A stretch of DNA of 64,000 nt from Microbacterium oleivorans NBRC 103075 (GTDB lineage: Bacteria > Actinomycetota > Actinomycetes > Actinomycetales > Microbacteriaceae): positions 1 through 64,000 of the forward strand of contig NZ_BCRG01000007.1 of NCBI RefSeq assembly GCF_001552475.1, in the 5' to 3' direction. This document shows positions 17,078 to 26,115 of this stretch, in pieces. Position numbers and translations under genes: made by a program. Under the pieces are notes generated by a model. That model ran no database searches. It was given only the letters and a program-made list of their open reading frames with translations, and was not told the DNA's origin. The stretch's first letter is position 1. Each line of letters starts with the position of its first letter.

Positions 17078-18423
17078 GCTTCAGTCACCGCGATCCGGGG
17101 ACCGACGAAGCGGTCTGGCGGGAGGTGTTCGTCGATCGTGAGCTGCCGCCCTTGGACGAAACCTTCGAGCACCTCATCGTCGTCTCGGCCCATCCCGACG
17201 ACGAGACGCTGGGCGCCGCGGGGCTGATCGCACGCACCAAGCGTCGCGGCGCGAGCGTCTCGGTGATCATCGCCACCGACGGCGAGGGCTCTCATCCGGA
17301 GTCGCCGACGCACACCCCTGTCGAGCTCGCAGCGGTGCGACGGCGGGAGGTGGCCGAGGCCCTCGGTCAGCTGGGCTCGTCGATCGACCTGCAGTTCCTC
17401 GGTCTTCCGGACGGCGGCACGGATGACCATCGCGACGCGATCAAGGACGCGCTCCATGCCGTGCTGCAAGGAAACGACGCGCATCTCGTCGTGGTGCCCT
17501 GGGTGGGCGACGGCCACCGCGATCATCGTGTCGCCGCAGAGGTGACCGCCGGGGTGTGTGCGGACCTCGGGGTCCCCTGGCGGGAGTATCCGATCTGGCT
17601 GTGGCATTGGGGCTCGCCGGATGACGTGCCTTGGGGTGACCTCGAGGTTGTCCCGCTCGAAGAGTCGACCGTGGACCTCAAGCGCACGGCCACAGATCGA
17701 CATCGCAGCCAGATCGCCCCGCTCTCGTCGGCACCGGGCGATGAGGTGATGCTCCACGAGCGGATGCAGGCGCATTTCGACCGGAACTTCGAGGTCTTCG
17801 TCCGCCCTGCCGGCAGCAGCCTCGCGGAGGGCTTCTTCGACGACTTCTACCGCCGCAACGGCGATGACCCGTGGGGTTTCGAGTCGCGCTGGTACGAGCA
17901 GCGCAAGCGCAGCATCGCCCTGGCGAGCCTGCCTCGCGCCCGGTATGCGTCGGCGCTCGAACTGGGGTGCTCGACGGGCGTGTTGACCGAACTTCTCGCT
18001 GACCGATGCGACGCGGTGCATGCCGTCGACATCGCGGATGCTCCGCTCGAGATCGCACGCCGTCGCCTCGGCGATCGTGAGGGTGTTCGCCTCGACCGTC
18101 TCGCGTTGCCGGGGGAGTGGCCGGCCGGCACGTTCGACCTCGTCGTCCTGTCGGAGGTCGGCTACTACTGGAGCGCCGCTGACCTTGCCGTCGCCATCGG
18201 CCGAATACGACGAGCGATGGATGCCGGTGGCCACCTCATCGCCTGCCACTGGCGGCATCCGGTCGGGGAGTATCCGCAGTCAGGCGATGACGTACACGCC
18301 GCGCTTCGTGCGGCGGACGGGTTCGTCCGCCTGGTGCTGCACGACGAGGAGGACTTCGTGCTCGAGGTCTACGGGCTCGAGGGCGCCCGATCGGTCGCCG
18401 CGGAGACGGGGCTCATCGCATGA
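17071..18423 (+). CDS. Fusion: PIG-L deacetylase domain + SAM-dependent methyltransferase domain
   Basis: A 450-residue bifunctional protein. Residues about 30-240 are a PIG-L/LmbE zinc deacetylase: the AHPDDE motif (residues 40-45) supplies metal ligands and GDGHRDH (147-152) the third histidine. From about 255 a class I methyltransferase begins (FFDDFYRRNGDDPWGFESRW, then ALELGCSTGVLTELLADR near 295-312, and FDLVVLSEVGYYW). The second half resembles NodS-like methyltransferases. The first domain would de-N-acetylate a sugar or polyol and the second methylate the product. The stop overlaps the glycosyltransferase start by four bases. Confidence 0.85.
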   Translation: MVSFSHRDPGTDEAVWREVFVDRELPPLDETFEHLIVVSAHPDDETLGAAGLIARTKRRGASVSVIIATDGEGSHPESPTHTPVELAAVRRREVAEALGQLGSSIDLQFLGLPDGGTDDHRDAIKDALHAVLQGNDAHLVVVPWVGDGHRDHRVAAEVTAGVCADLGVPWREYPIWLWHWGSPDDVPWGDLEVVPLEESTVDLKRTATDRHRSQIAPLSSAPGDEVMLHERMQAHFDRNFEVFVRPAGSSLAEGFFDDFYRRNGDDPWGFESRWYEQRKRSIALASLPRARYASALELGCSTGVLTELLADRCDAVHAVDIADAPLEIARRRLGDREGVRLDRLALPGEWPAGTFDLVVLSEVGYYWSAADLAVAIGRIRRAMDAGGHLIACHWRHPVGEYPQSGDDVHAALRAADGFVRLVLHDEEDFVLEVYGLEGARSVAAETGLIA

Positions 18424-19130
18424 CGCTGGGCAGTCCGGCGGTGGCGGTCGTCGTCCCTGTGCACAACGAAGCCGAGCTCCTCGACGACTGCCTCGCCGCG
18501 CTCGCCGCGGCCGTCGAGCACAGCCAGCGGACGCATCCGGGAGTGCGGATCGCGACGGTCGTCGTCCTCGACGCGTGCACGGATGCCTCGGCTCAGATCG
18601 CAGGGTCGTGGCCGGTGCGCGTTCTGAGTATCGACGCTCGGAACGTGGGAACCGCTCGACGCCGGGGTGTTGCGGCACTCCTCGCAGAGCTGGGGTCGCC
18701 GGAGGATGTCTGGATCAGCACGACGGACGGAGACTCCGTCGTCCCCGTCAGCTGGCTCAGTCATCAGCTCGATCTGCGCGCCGCGGGAGCGGATGTCGTC
18801 CTCGGCACGGTCCGCCCGGACTTCGCCGACCTCACTCTGGAGCACGCGGAGCACTGGTTGGAGACCCATCCGCGCGGCCGTCCGGCGGGCAATGTCCACG
18901 GTGCGAATCTCGGTCTGCGTGCCGACGTGTACCTCGCGGCGGGGCAGTTCGCTGACCTCGACCAGCACGAGGACGTCGAGCTCGTCCGCGCGGCGCGAGC
19001 GCTCAGGGCACGGGTGGTCGCGACGGACGAGAACGAGGTGGTCACATCGGGCCGCTTCTGGGGGCGGACGCCAGGCGGGTACGCCGCGTTCGTCCGCGCG
19101 ACGCACGAGCGTATCGCCGGGGTCGGCTGA
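18420..19130 (+). CDS. Glycosyltransferase family 2 protein
   Basis: A 236-residue GT-A-fold enzyme. VAVVVPVHNEAELLDDCLAA opens the nucleotide-sugar domain, TTDGDSVVPVSWL holds the DxD-like metal site, and GNVHGANLGLRADVY and QHEDVELVRAARA match the acceptor and catalytic regions of GT2 enzymes. No membrane helix is seen, so it is probably cytosolic or peripheral. It is the last member of the overlapping unit with the dehydrogenase-like and PIG-L/methyltransferase genes, suggesting assembly of a modified glycoside. Confidence 0.85.
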   Translation: MTLGSPAVAVVVPVHNEAELLDDCLAALAAAVEHSQRTHPGVRIATVVVLDACTDASAQIAGSWPVRVLSIDARNVGTARRRGVAALLAELGSPEDVWISTTDGDSVVPVSWLSHQLDLRAAGADVVLGTVRPDFADLTLEHAEHWLETHPRGRPAGNVHGANLGLRADVYLAAGQFADLDQHEDVELVRAARALRARVVATDENEVVTSGRFWGRTPGGYAAFVRATHERIAGVG

Positions 19131-19240
19131 CGCGTTTCCCACAAGGCCGGAAGGTAGCTGGTGCCGTCCACGTCGGCAAGGGGCGCGGTGGGGCGAGGGG
19201 ACAGGCGGATCGTCGGGCTCCCCAAACCCCCGGAGGAACC

Positions 19241-20188
19241 ATGTACTTCCACGTTCAAGAGTTCATCAATGAGATCGCACAGGACGAGCCGGATCCCGCC
19301 GCCGCCAACGCGCTGCAGGAGGGCCTCGGCGGACAGTTCGGCGAGATGCGCACGATGATGCAGTACCTGTTCCAGAGCATCAATTTCCGTGGCCCGTCGG
19401 GTAAGCCCTACAAGGACCTCATCCAGGGCATCGGCACTGAGGAGATCAGCCACGTCGAGCTCATCGGCACGACGATCTCGCGCCTGCTGGATGGGTCGCC
19501 CCGATACAACGGGAAGCCGACCGATCCGGTCGACGCGCCCGGCGCCGGCGGCGCGACACCGCTCAGCATCGCCGTCGACCACGGCAACATCCATCACTAT
19601 CTGGTCGGGGCGCAGGGTGCACTTCCCGTCGACGCCGCCGGCAACCCGTGGATGGGCAGCTACGTCTACAACTCCGGCAACCTCGTGCTCGACCTGCTGT
19701 ACAACCTGATGCTGGAGTCGACGGGGCGGCTGCAGAAGTGCCGGCTCTACGAGATGACAGACAACAAGATGGCGCGCAGCACGATCTCGTACCTCATCGT
19801 GCGAGACCAGGCGCATGAGAACGCCTATGCGAAGGCCCTCGAGACCCTCGGTGTGAACTGGCGTACCTCGCTCCCGATCCCGAAGACGAACGCCGAGCAG
19901 TTCCCCGAGGTGAAGCGTCTCGTCGACCTGGGGCTGCAGAGCAAGCAGTACTCGTTCGACCTGGGCAACCAGTCCGAAGCCGGCCGCATCTTCCAGGGGG
20001 CGTCGCCGTCGAACGACGGAACGCAGCTGGATGCCAGCGAGCAGGCACCGGCAGGTTCGCCGATGACCATCTCGCCGGAGCGTCCGGAAGAGTTCTCGCC
20101 GGGAGCCGACGAGGAGCTCCGGGCGCTGATCGAAGCGACGGCCGCCATGGAGATGGCCGACATCGACGCGACGTTCGGTCGTATGTAA
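19241..20188 (+). CDS. Manganese catalase family protein
   Basis: A 315-residue non-haem catalase that would dismutate hydrogen peroxide at a dimanganese centre. The ferritin-like bundle carries the expected carboxylate and histidine ligands: GEMRTMMQYLFQS near residue 35, GTEEISHVELIG near 65, and DQAHENAYAKALE near 190 with a second E/H pair. The C-terminal ~60 residues are an acidic, low-complexity tail. It has a strong ribosome binding site (GGAGG) and stands alone, ended by a hairpin terminator. Confidence 0.9.
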   Translation: MYFHVQEFINEIAQDEPDPAAANALQEGLGGQFGEMRTMMQYLFQSINFRGPSGKPYKDLIQGIGTEEISHVELIGTTISRLLDGSPRYNGKPTDPVDAPGAGGATPLSIAVDHGNIHHYLVGAQGALPVDAAGNPWMGSYVYNSGNLVLDLLYNLMLESTGRLQKCRLYEMTDNKMARSTISYLIVRDQAHENAYAKALETLGVNWRTSLPIPKTNAEQFPEVKRLVDLGLQSKQYSFDLGNQSEAGRIFQGASPSNDGTQLDASEQAPAGSPMTISPERPEEFSPGADEELRALIEATAAMEMADIDATFGRM

Positions 20189-20199
20189 CGCTCCGCTGC

Positions 20200-20250
20200 G
20201 TGCGGTCGGTGCCTGGGCAGCGAGCAAGCTACCCGGGCAACCGATCGCAC
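20200..20250. terminator. Hairpin terminator between convergent genes
   Basis: A long hairpin with arms 20200-20217 and 20232-20250 fills the gap between the convergent catalase and siderophore-reductase genes. The arms pair over most of their length with a few mismatches. There is no clear T-tract, but position and stability suggest bidirectional termination. Confidence 0.6.
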
Positions 20251-20251
20251 C

Positions 20252-21040
20252 TCAGTGCGGTGCGTGGTACTCGGCTTCGCCGGACTTCCAGTAGCCCTTC
20301 ACGACGACCTGATCGGATGCCGCGCCCCACCGGTCGAGCAGCAGACGCCGCCCCGCCTTGACGATCCCTTGCTCGGCCGCGACGAACCCGAAGACGTCGC
20401 CGGCCGGTCGGTCTCCCGCCGAAAGGATGTCGAGGGCGGCTGTCAGCGCCGTCCCCGGGAACGCGTCGCCCCGGTGGACGAATGCGACGGCCACGGCGGC
20501 CGGAGCCGCGATCGTCAGCTCATGTGCCGCATCGGTGACCTCGATCAGGATGCGACCGGTCGCCTGCTGATCCATGAGTGCCGTGAAGCGCCGGATCGCC
20601 GGGACGGCAGTCTCGTCGCCGGCCAGGAACCAGGAGTCGGGACGGCCGGCGATCACCATCGACCCGCGAGGGCCGCCGACGCCGATGACCGACCCCAGGG
20701 GTGCGGTCGCGGCCCACGGGGCGGCGATGCCGGCGTCGCCGTGGACGGCGAACTCGACCTTGAGCCAGCCCGCCTCGGCATCCCATGCGAGCGGGGTGTA
20801 CTCGCGGCTCGGGGAGCGACGAATGACATCGAGGTCGTCGGTGTCCTCGCCGGGGAAGAACAGCCGCATGTGGTCGTCGCTGCCGAGCGACGTGAAGCCC
20901 CGCAGGTCGTCACCCTCGAGCCGCACACGCACGTACGTCGAGGTCTCCCAGGTCCGCGCGGTGAGCATCGCCCGCCGGAATGTCAGGTCGAGCGACTGCC
21001 GCTCGAGGCGGAAGGAGGAGGCGGATTTGACGGAGCTCAC
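20252..21040 (-). CDS. Siderophore-interacting protein (NADPH-dependent ferric-siderophore reductase)
   Basis: A 262-residue flavoprotein of the SIP/ViuB family, which reduces ferric siderophore in the cytosol to release iron. The FAD-binding domain shows DDHMRLFFPG and SREYTPLAWD near residues 55-85; IGVGGPRGSMVI and WFLAGDETAVPAIRRF follow. The C terminus VKGYWKSGEAEYHAPH matches the family's conserved end. It is divergent from the siderophore ABC operon. An iron box lies directly upstream of the GTG start, which suggests iron repression and a very short or absent 5' leader. Confidence 0.9.
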   Translation of the reverse strand: MSSVKSASSFRLERQSLDLTFRRAMLTARTWETSTYVRVRLEGDDLRGFTSLGSDDHMRLFFPGEDTDDLDVIRRSPSREYTPLAWDAEAGWLKVEFAVHGDAGIAAPWAATAPLGSVIGVGGPRGSMVIAGRPDSWFLAGDETAVPAIRRFTALMDQQATGRILIEVTDAAHELTIAAPAAVAVAFVHRGDAFPGTALTAALDILSAGDRPAGDVFGFVAAEQGIVKAGRRLLLDRWGAASDQVVVKGYWKSGEAEYHAPH

Positions 21041-21059
21041 ATAGGTAAGGCTAGCCTAA
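21041..21059. promoter_or_regulatory. Iron box (DtxR/IdeR/DmdR1-type operator)
   Basis: ATAGGTAAGGCTAGCCTAA matches the actinobacterial iron-box consensus TWAGGTWAGSCTWACCTWA at 17 of 19 positions. It sits between the divergent siderophore reductase and siderophore transporter, next to the reductase start codon. A DtxR-family repressor with ferrous iron would be expected to bind here and shut off at least the reductase. Confidence 0.85.
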
Positions 21060-21149
21060 GAAGCACCGGCGATCGCCCGGCATTCCCTTCCGAACGGACG
21101 CGCCAGCGCGCTCATACGCGCCCGCGCCTCCGACGACAGGAGCAGTCAC

Positions 21150-22136
21150 ATGCGCAGCATCCGTCCCCTCACCGCCACCCCGCTCGTCGCGCTCGCGGCC
21201 GTCCTCCTCGCCGGGTGCGCGGGCACGACCGCCGACGCGGAGCCCGCCGCTGAGGGCGAGGCGACGTCCGTCACGGTGGAGGACAACCACGGTGAGCAGA
21301 CCGTCACCACGCCGCCGAAGCGCGTCGTGGCGACCGACAACCGCACCATCGCGATGCTCGACTCCTGGGGTGTCGACGTCGTCGGCGCGCCGCTCGACAT
21401 CTTCCCGGCCGGGCTGTCCTTCAAGGACGACCCGAACGTCGCCAACCTCGGCAACCACCGCGAGCCCGACCTCGAGGCCGTCGTCGCCGCCGAGCCCGAC
21501 CTCGTCGTCAACGGTCAGCGCTTCTCGACGTACTACGGCGACTTCAAGACCCTCGTCCCGGACGCCGCAATCGTCGAGCTCGACCCGCGCGACGGCGAGC
21601 CGCTCGACGCGGAGCTGAAGCGCCAGGTCACCGCGCTCGGCGAGATCTTCGGAAAGCAGGACGAAGCGGCAGCCCTCGTCGCCGACTTCGACGCCGCAAT
21701 CGAGCGCGTGAAGGCCGCCTACGACAAGAGCGAGACGGTGATGGGCGTCATCACCTCGGGCGGCGAGATCAACTACGCCGCGCCGACGACCGGTCGCACC
21801 CTCGGCCCTGTCTACGACATCCTCGGGCTCACCCCGGCGCTCGAGTCGGAGGGTTCGACCGATCACCAGGGCGACGACATCTCGGTCGAGGCGGTCGCGT
21901 CGTCGAACCCCGACTGGATCCTCGTGATGGATCGGGATGCCGCGGTCAGCGTCAACACCGACGAGGCGTACACGCCCGCCAACGACCTGATCAGCGACTC
22001 CGAGGCACTGCAGAACGTGACCGCCGTGAAGGAAGGCAACGTCGTCTACATGCCGCAGGGCACGTACCTGAACGAGGGCATCGAGACGTACACCCAGTTC
22101 TTCAGTGACCTGGCTGACGCCCTCGAAGGTCGATGA
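21150..22136 (+). CDS. Iron-siderophore ABC transporter substrate-binding lipoprotein
   Basis: A 328-residue lipoprotein with signal peptide MRSIRPLTATPLVALAAVLL and lipobox cysteine in AGCAGT. The mature protein is a type III (FecB/FepB-like) binding protein: VTTPPKRVVATDNRTIAMLD, LGNHREPDLEAVVAAEPDLV (in part) and a long central helix before the second lobe. It captures a ferric siderophore outside the cell and hands it to the two permeases encoded downstream. The stop overlaps the next gene by four bases. Confidence 0.9.
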   Translation: MRSIRPLTATPLVALAAVLLAGCAGTTADAEPAAEGEATSVTVEDNHGEQTVTTPPKRVVATDNRTIAMLDSWGVDVVGAPLDIFPAGLSFKDDPNVANLGNHREPDLEAVVAAEPDLVVNGQRFSTYYGDFKTLVPDAAIVELDPRDGEPLDAELKRQVTALGEIFGKQDEAAALVADFDAAIERVKAAYDKSETVMGVITSGGEINYAAPTTGRTLGPVYDILGLTPALESEGSTDHQGDDISVEAVASSNPDWILVMDRDAAVSVNTDEAYTPANDLISDSEALQNVTAVKEGNVVYMPQGTYLNEGIETYTQFFSDLADALEGR

Positions 22137-23125
22137 CAGACACCGTCTCGGCGCCCGCGGTCAGCCGACGCTCCCGCGGGCGCCTGCTCACCTGGCCCCT
22201 TGTCGGCGGCATCGCCGTCGTCGGGGGGCTGGTGGTCCTGTCGCTCTTCGTCGGCGTCTACGACGTGATCGGCGCCGACGACGGTGCGGAGATGTTCGCG
22301 ATCACGCGGATCCCGCGGACGGTCGGGCTCGTCCTCGCGGGAGCGGCGCTGGCCATGTGCGGCCTCGTCATGCAGCAGCTGACGCAGAACCGGTTCGTCG
22401 AGCCGACCACGACCGGCACCACGGAGTGGGCGGGCCTGGGCCTGCTGCTCGTCATGCTGGTCTTCCCCGACGCGCCGCTCATGGTCCGGATGGTCGGCGC
22501 GGTCGGCATGGCCTTCGTCGGCACGATGCTCTTCTTCCTCTTCCTGCGCCGCGTGATGCTGACCTCGTCGATCATCGTCCCGATCGTCGGGATGATGCTC
22601 GGCGCCGTCGTCGGCGCGGTGTCGACCTTCATCGCGCTGTCGACGAACCTCCTGCAGAGCATGGCGGCCTGGTTCACCGGCTCGTTCACCTCTGTCCTGC
22701 GGGGGCAGTACGAGCCGCTGTGGATCGTCCTGCTTGTCGTCGTCGCCGTGTTCATCACGGCGGACCGCTTCACGATCGCCGGTCTCGGGCGCGACGTCGC
22801 GACCAACGTGGGCGTCGACTACTCGCGCGTCGTCCTCGTCGGCACCGTGCTCATCGCCCTGGCGGCCGGTGTCGTCACCGTCGTCGTCGGCAATCTGCCG
22901 TTCCTCGGGCTCATCGTTCCGAATGTCGTGTCGCTCATCCGAGGCGACGACCTTCGCTCGAACCTGCCGTGGGTCGCGCTCGGCGGCATCGCGCTCGTCA
23001 CCGGGTGCGACATCCTCGCCCGCATCGTGAACGCGCCCTTCGAGGTGCCCGTCTCGCTCATCCTTGCCATGGTCGGAGCCGTCGTGTTCATCACCCTTCT
23101 CCTCCGGCAGCGTCGTCGTGGCTGA
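22133..23125 (+). CDS. FecCD-family siderophore ABC permease, first subunit
   Basis: A 330-residue permease with about nine or ten membrane helices. RIPRTVGLVLAGAALAMCGL near residue 60 is the conserved FecCD segment, and GLGRDVATNVGVDYSRV is the cytoplasmic coupling loop. The segment GNLPFLGLIVPNVVSLIRG is characteristic of the family. It forms a heterodimer with the next gene product. Start ATG overlaps the binding-protein stop; its 3' end overlaps the second permease by 8 bp. Confidence 0.9.
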   Translation: MTDTVSAPAVSRRSRGRLLTWPLVGGIAVVGGLVVLSLFVGVYDVIGADDGAEMFAITRIPRTVGLVLAGAALAMCGLVMQQLTQNRFVEPTTTGTTEWAGLGLLLVMLVFPDAPLMVRMVGAVGMAFVGTMLFFLFLRRVMLTSSIIVPIVGMMLGAVVGAVSTFIALSTNLLQSMAAWFTGSFTSVLRGQYEPLWIVLLVVVAVFITADRFTIAGLGRDVATNVGVDYSRVVLVGTVLIALAAGVVTVVVGNLPFLGLIVPNVVSLIRGDDLRSNLPWVALGGIALVTGCDILARIVNAPFEVPVSLILAMVGAVVFITLLLRQRRRG

Positions 23126-24131
23126 CACCGTCGCGCTGTCGGGCGCCTTCCCCACCGCGATCCGGGCCCGTCGCTACGCGCTGACCGTCGCGGCGCTTAT
23201 CGTCCTCGCCGTCGTGGTGGCCGTCGGCATCCTCGCCTGGGACAACCCCGCACCCGCGGGCAGCGCCGGCTTCTGGCGGATTGCTCAGCTGCGGGTCACG
23301 AGCGTCGTCGTCATCGCGATCGTCGCCGTCTGCCAGGGGATCGCGACCATCACCTTCCAGACCGTGACCGGCAACCGGATCGTCACGCCCTCGATCATGG
23401 GCTTCGAGTCGCTCTACACGGCGATCTCGACCGCCGCGATCTTCTTCTTCGGTGCGGCCGGCGCGCTGCTCGTCCAGGGCGCGGGGCCATATCTCCTGCA
23501 GATCCTCGCGATGCTCGCGTTCTCGGGTGTTCTCTACGGCTGGCTGCTCTCGGGCCGCTACGCGAACGTGCAGATCATGCTGCTGGTCGGCATCATCCTG
23601 GGCGGAGCGCTGGCCGCGTTCTCGACGTTCCTTCAACGGATGCTGACGCCCACCGAGTTCGACCTGCTCACCGCGCGGCTCATCGGCAGCGTCGCAAACG
23701 CCGACGGCACGCACCTGCCGATCGCGATCCCGCTCGTCGTCGTCGCGGCGGGACTCATGGTGTGGGGAGGCGGCCGTCTCAATGTGCTCGGGCTGGGACG
23801 CGAGGTCGCCCTGAGTCTCGGGTCGTCACAGCGGCGCGACTCGATCCTGGCGCTGCTGCTCGTGTCGATCCTCATGGCGGTCTCGACGTCGCTGATCGGG
23901 CCGATGACCTTCTTCGGCTTCCTTGTCGCGATGCTCACGTACCAACTGGCCGACACGTTCGACCATCGCCGGATGTTTGCGCTCGCCGCGCTCGTCGGCT
24001 TCGTCGTGCTCGGCGGTGCCTACGTCGTGCTCAAGCACGTCTTCTACGCCGCCGGGTCGGTCGGTGTCATCGTCGAGATCGTCGGCGGCACGCTCTTCCT
24101 CATCCACCTGCTCCGAAAGGGACGCCTGTGA
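23118..24131 (+). CDS. FecCD-family siderophore ABC permease, second subunit
   Basis: A 337-residue multi-spanning permease, partner of the preceding one. It shows RVTSVVVIAIVAVCQGIATI near the N terminus, GLGREVALSLGSSQRRDSIL in the coupling loop, and a C-terminal helix pair. The GTG at 23118 is chosen; the frame is open further upstream inside the first permease gene, but that part encodes a non-membrane, serine/proline-rich stretch. The stop overlaps the ATPase start by four bases. Confidence 0.88.
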   Translation: MADTVALSGAFPTAIRARRYALTVAALIVLAVVVAVGILAWDNPAPAGSAGFWRIAQLRVTSVVVIAIVAVCQGIATITFQTVTGNRIVTPSIMGFESLYTAISTAAIFFFGAAGALLVQGAGPYLLQILAMLAFSGVLYGWLLSGRYANVQIMLLVGIILGGALAAFSTFLQRMLTPTEFDLLTARLIGSVANADGTHLPIAIPLVVVAAGLMVWGGGRLNVLGLGREVALSLGSSQRRDSILALLLVSILMAVSTSLIGPMTFFGFLVAMLTYQLADTFDHRRMFALAALVGFVVLGGAYVVLKHVFYAAGSVGVIVEIVGGTLFLIHLLRKGRL

Positions 24132-24883
24132 TCTCTCTCACCGCCGTCGAGAAGCGCTACAGCACCCAGGTCGCGATCGGCCCCGTGACCCTCGACCTGC
24201 CCGCGGGCGGCATCACCGCGCTCATCGGGCCGAACGGCGCCGGCAAGTCCACGCTGTTGACGATGATCGGCCGTCTGCTGCCCGCCGACGCCGGGTCGAT
24301 TTCGGTCGGGGGACACGACGTCGCGGCGGTGAAGTCGCGGGAGCTCGCGAAGGTCGTCGCGATCCTTCGGCAGGAGAACCATTTCGTCACTCGTCTGACG
24401 GTGCGGCAGCTGGTCGGTTTCGGTCGGTATCCGCATTCGCAGGGCCGCCTCACGGTCGACGACGAGCGGATCATCGACCGGTCCATCGACTTCCTCGGCC
24501 TGGACGGGCTCGAGGGTCGGTACCTCGACGAGCTGTCGGGCGGGCAGCGTCAGCGCGCGTATGTCGCGATGGTGCTCGCGCAGGACACGGAGTACGTGTT
24601 GCTCGATGAGCCGCTCAACAACCTCGACATCCAGCACGCCGTGCAGATGATGAGCCACCTGCAGCGCGCCGCGCGCGAGCTGGGTCGCACGATCGTCGTC
24701 GTGCTGCACGACATCAACTTCGCCGGTCACTACGCGGATCGGGTGTGCGCCATGAAGGACGGGCGCGTTGCTGCGTTCGGGACGCCTGACGAGATCATCC
24801 GCGGGGATGTCTTGACGGGGATCTTCGATACGCCGGTCGATGTGGTCGACGGTCCGCGGGGGCGGCTGGCGGTGTACTACTGA
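24128..24883 (+). CDS. Siderophore ABC transporter ATP-binding protein
   Basis: A 251-residue FepC-type ATPase. Walker A is GPNGAGKST near residue 35, the Q-loop AILRQENHF, the signature LSGGQRQRAYVAMVLAQD, Walker B YVLLDEPLNNLD and the H-loop VVLHDINFAGHYADR. It energises the two FecCD permeases. It uses a GTG start overlapping the upstream stop (GTGA). This closes the four-gene siderophore importer. Confidence 0.9.
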   Translation: MISLTAVEKRYSTQVAIGPVTLDLPAGGITALIGPNGAGKSTLLTMIGRLLPADAGSISVGGHDVAAVKSRELAKVVAILRQENHFVTRLTVRQLVGFGRYPHSQGRLTVDDERIIDRSIDFLGLDGLEGRYLDELSGGQRQRAYVAMVLAQDTEYVLLDEPLNNLDIQHAVQMMSHLQRAARELGRTIVVVLHDINFAGHYADRVCAMKDGRVAAFGTPDEIIRGDVLTGIFDTPVDVVDGPRGRLAVYY

Positions 24884-24993
24884 CGCGGTCGGTCTGACCG
24901 CGCGGGCGATGGGTGTGGGGGAGTTCGTTAGCCGATGTTTGTGGCGCGACGACGCACCTTGCGCTCGCCGCACGCGTCAGCGAGCCTGAGGCC

Positions 24994-25392
24994 ATGTGGG
25001 ATCGCGAGGCAGCGGCGGTAGCCGCCAACGACTGGATCGGTCGATACGTCCGTGCGTGGGGGACCAATGACCCGGACGACATCCGGTCTCTGTTCACGCC
25101 AGATGCGGAGTACCGCGACGGCCCCTCGACCAAGCCATGGATCGGCCACGACGCCATCCTCGCGGGTTGGCTCGGTCAGAAGGATGAGCCCGGCACATGG
25201 TCGTTCGAGCATGAGCTCACGGCGGTCGACGGCGACATCGCGATCATCCGCGGCCGGACCAGCTACCCGGGCGCAACGACGAAGAGTCGGCTGTACGACA
25301 ACCTCATGGTCATCTGTTTGGCGGACGACGGCCGCGCGAGGTCGTTCACCGATTGGTATGTGACACCGCACACGGCGGAGACAGACGAGTAG
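24994..25392 (+). CDS. SnoaL-like / NTF2-fold protein
   Basis: A 132-residue protein of the nuclear-transport-factor-2 fold: WIGRYVRAWGTNDPDDIRSL, FTPDAEYRDGPSTKPWIGHD and AILAGWLGQKD, then beta strands ending FTDWYVTPH. Such cone-shaped proteins are often uncharacterised isomerases or ligand-binding proteins; no function can be assigned. ATG 24994 is preferred because the conserved helix follows; an upstream GTG at 24913 would add residues unlike the fold. Confidence 0.75.
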   Translation: MWDREAAAVAANDWIGRYVRAWGTNDPDDIRSLFTPDAEYRDGPSTKPWIGHDAILAGWLGQKDEPGTWSFEHELTAVDGDIAIIRGRTSYPGATTKSRLYDNLMVICLADDGRARSFTDWYVTPHTAETDE

Positions 25393-25420
25393 GACCTCTC
25401 GTCGCCGGATTCAGCTGCGG

Positions 25421-26007
25421 CTAAGCCGAGGCTGCCGGCCGAGGATCGCCCTCCTCGCGCAAGCGAGGCTCGACGCGTCGATCAGGACGCAGCCCCGACT
25501 TGTCGGAGTAGAACGCGCGAATGGCATCCATGTCCGCGCCGACGTCGCCGGTGAGCGTGAGTGTCGGCCCCAGTCCGGTTGTCATGGTCCTGCGATCCAC
25601 GTATCCAAGCGTGACGGCGAGGTCAGCCTCTCGGGCGATGCGGTAGAAGCCCGATTCCAGTGTCCGACGCCGCCGCGCGTGCCTTCGGGCGTCACCACAA
25701 GGCCGAAGACCTCGCCGTCGCGGATGCGGCGGACGAGAGCGTCGACCACCCCGGCGGGGTTCGCTCTGTCGACCGGGATGCCGCCGATCGAGCGCATCAG
25801 CGGGCCGCGCCAGCCGCGAAAGAGGCTCTCCTTGCCCAGCCAACGGAAGCGCATCTTCAGGCGCCACGCGATCGCCAGCATGAGCACGAAGTCCCAGTTG
25901 GAGGTGTGCGGCGCCCCGAGGACGACGGTGGGTCGGGTCGGTGCGGGCTCGGTTGCGAGCGTCCATCTGCTGAACGTCCAATAGACCCGGGCGACGAGGC
26001 GGAGCAT
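25421..26007 (-). pseudogene. Frameshifted 1-acyl-glycerol-3-phosphate acyltransferase-like gene
   Basis: Two overlapping frames together encode one PlsC-like acyltransferase of about 195 residues. The N-terminal frame from ATG 26007 has VVLGAPHTSNWDFVLMLAIA (the HxxxxD-type catalytic motif reads HTSNWD), FRWLGKESLFRG, GGIPVDR and VVTPEGTRGGVGHW. The sequence then continues in the other frame as SGFYRIAREADLAVTLGYVD to a stop at 25421. A single missing base near 25655-25656 would restore W-(K/N)-SGFYRIA. It is therefore either a pseudogene or an assembly error. It lies outside the integrated element. Confidence 0.8.
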
Positions 26008-26115
26008 TCCGCAACCGTAACGCTCCCGCGCGCTCTCCGGACGCAAGGGGCGCCGGGTCAGCTCCCAGGTTCCCGAGGTATCCTGATACCGATAGGCGGA
26101 CTTCTCATTCGTCTC

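Noticed and set aside
22046..23155. 369-codon minus-strand open frame rich in Asp, Glu, Arg and His
   Set aside because: Exact antisense of a FecCD permease; the composition is what hydrophobic codons give on the opposite strand.
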